Assembly (NCBI GenBank): GCA_018334915.1
Contig: JAGXLB010000008.1
Coordinates: 1 to 39,371 of the forward strand
Reading direction: 5' to 3'
DNA: 39,371 nt
DNA from: Candidatus Bipolaricaulota bacterium
GTDB lineage: Bacteria; Bipolaricaulota; Bipolaricaulia; M55B111
Below, piece by piece: positions 39,255 to 39,371 of the stretch (positions are counted from its first letter, which is position 1; every line of letters begins with the position of its first letter). Under the pieces are notes generated by a model, which saw only the letters and a list, made by a program, of their open reading frames with translations, made no database searches and was not told the origin of the DNA. Position numbers and translations under genes: made by a program.

Positions 39255-39371
39255 TTACGACTGCCTGAGCTTCTTATCCAGAAGGAGGGCAAGAATAATT
39301 ATCCCTCCTTTTACAATATACTGAAAGAAAGTCGGAATACCGGTCAGTATCATTCCATTATTTATCACGGA
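39255..39371 (-). CDS. RbsC-like ribose ABC permease, C-terminal fragment (runs off window)
   Basis: Read directly: ...SVINNGMILTGIPTFFQYIVKGGIIILALLLDKKLRQS*, in frame to the window edge; just upstream of the RbsB-like gene. Not in the ORF track. Confidence 0.8.
   Translation of the reverse strand, partial: SVINNGMILTGIPTFFQYIVKGGIIILALLLDKKLRQS

Overview
The window looks like a chromosomal segment of a low-to-mid GC Firmicutes-like bacterium; acidic proteins and larB/larC, DUF3243 and UPF0158 homologues make a halophilic, Halanaerobiia-type host plausible, but this is inference. Most of it is ordinary metabolism: ligA, tex, two SDRs, an M24 peptidase, an ABC exporter, msrA, a DMT transporter, an aldo/keto reductase, a nitroreductase and larBC. 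There is a sugar locus (LacI regulator, SBP, two permeases, GH38, GH13, convergent GH31) and the 3' end of an rbsCB-like operon running off the right edge. I found no CRISPR array, rRNA, tRNA, prophage or intact transposase. The most interesting material is non-coding: (1) two tandem, colinear 148-bp modules (833-980 and 1029-1176) that can fold into the same cloverleaf-like multi-stem structure, with compensatory base-pair changes between copies; (2) a dispersed family of six 27-nt REP-like hairpins with a CTATCG 5' tag, a covarying 7-bp stem and a conserved loop; (3) a three-way-junction RNA-like element with a C(UUCG)G tetraloop and a competing alternative stem between ligA and tex; (4) tandem IS200/IS605-end-like hairpins with no TnpA/TnpB nearby. 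Two coding features absent from the ORF track were read directly: a 49-aa cationic protein (12920-13069, minus) and the C-terminal end of an RbsC-like permease (39255-39371, minus). All folding was done by eye; no searches were run.
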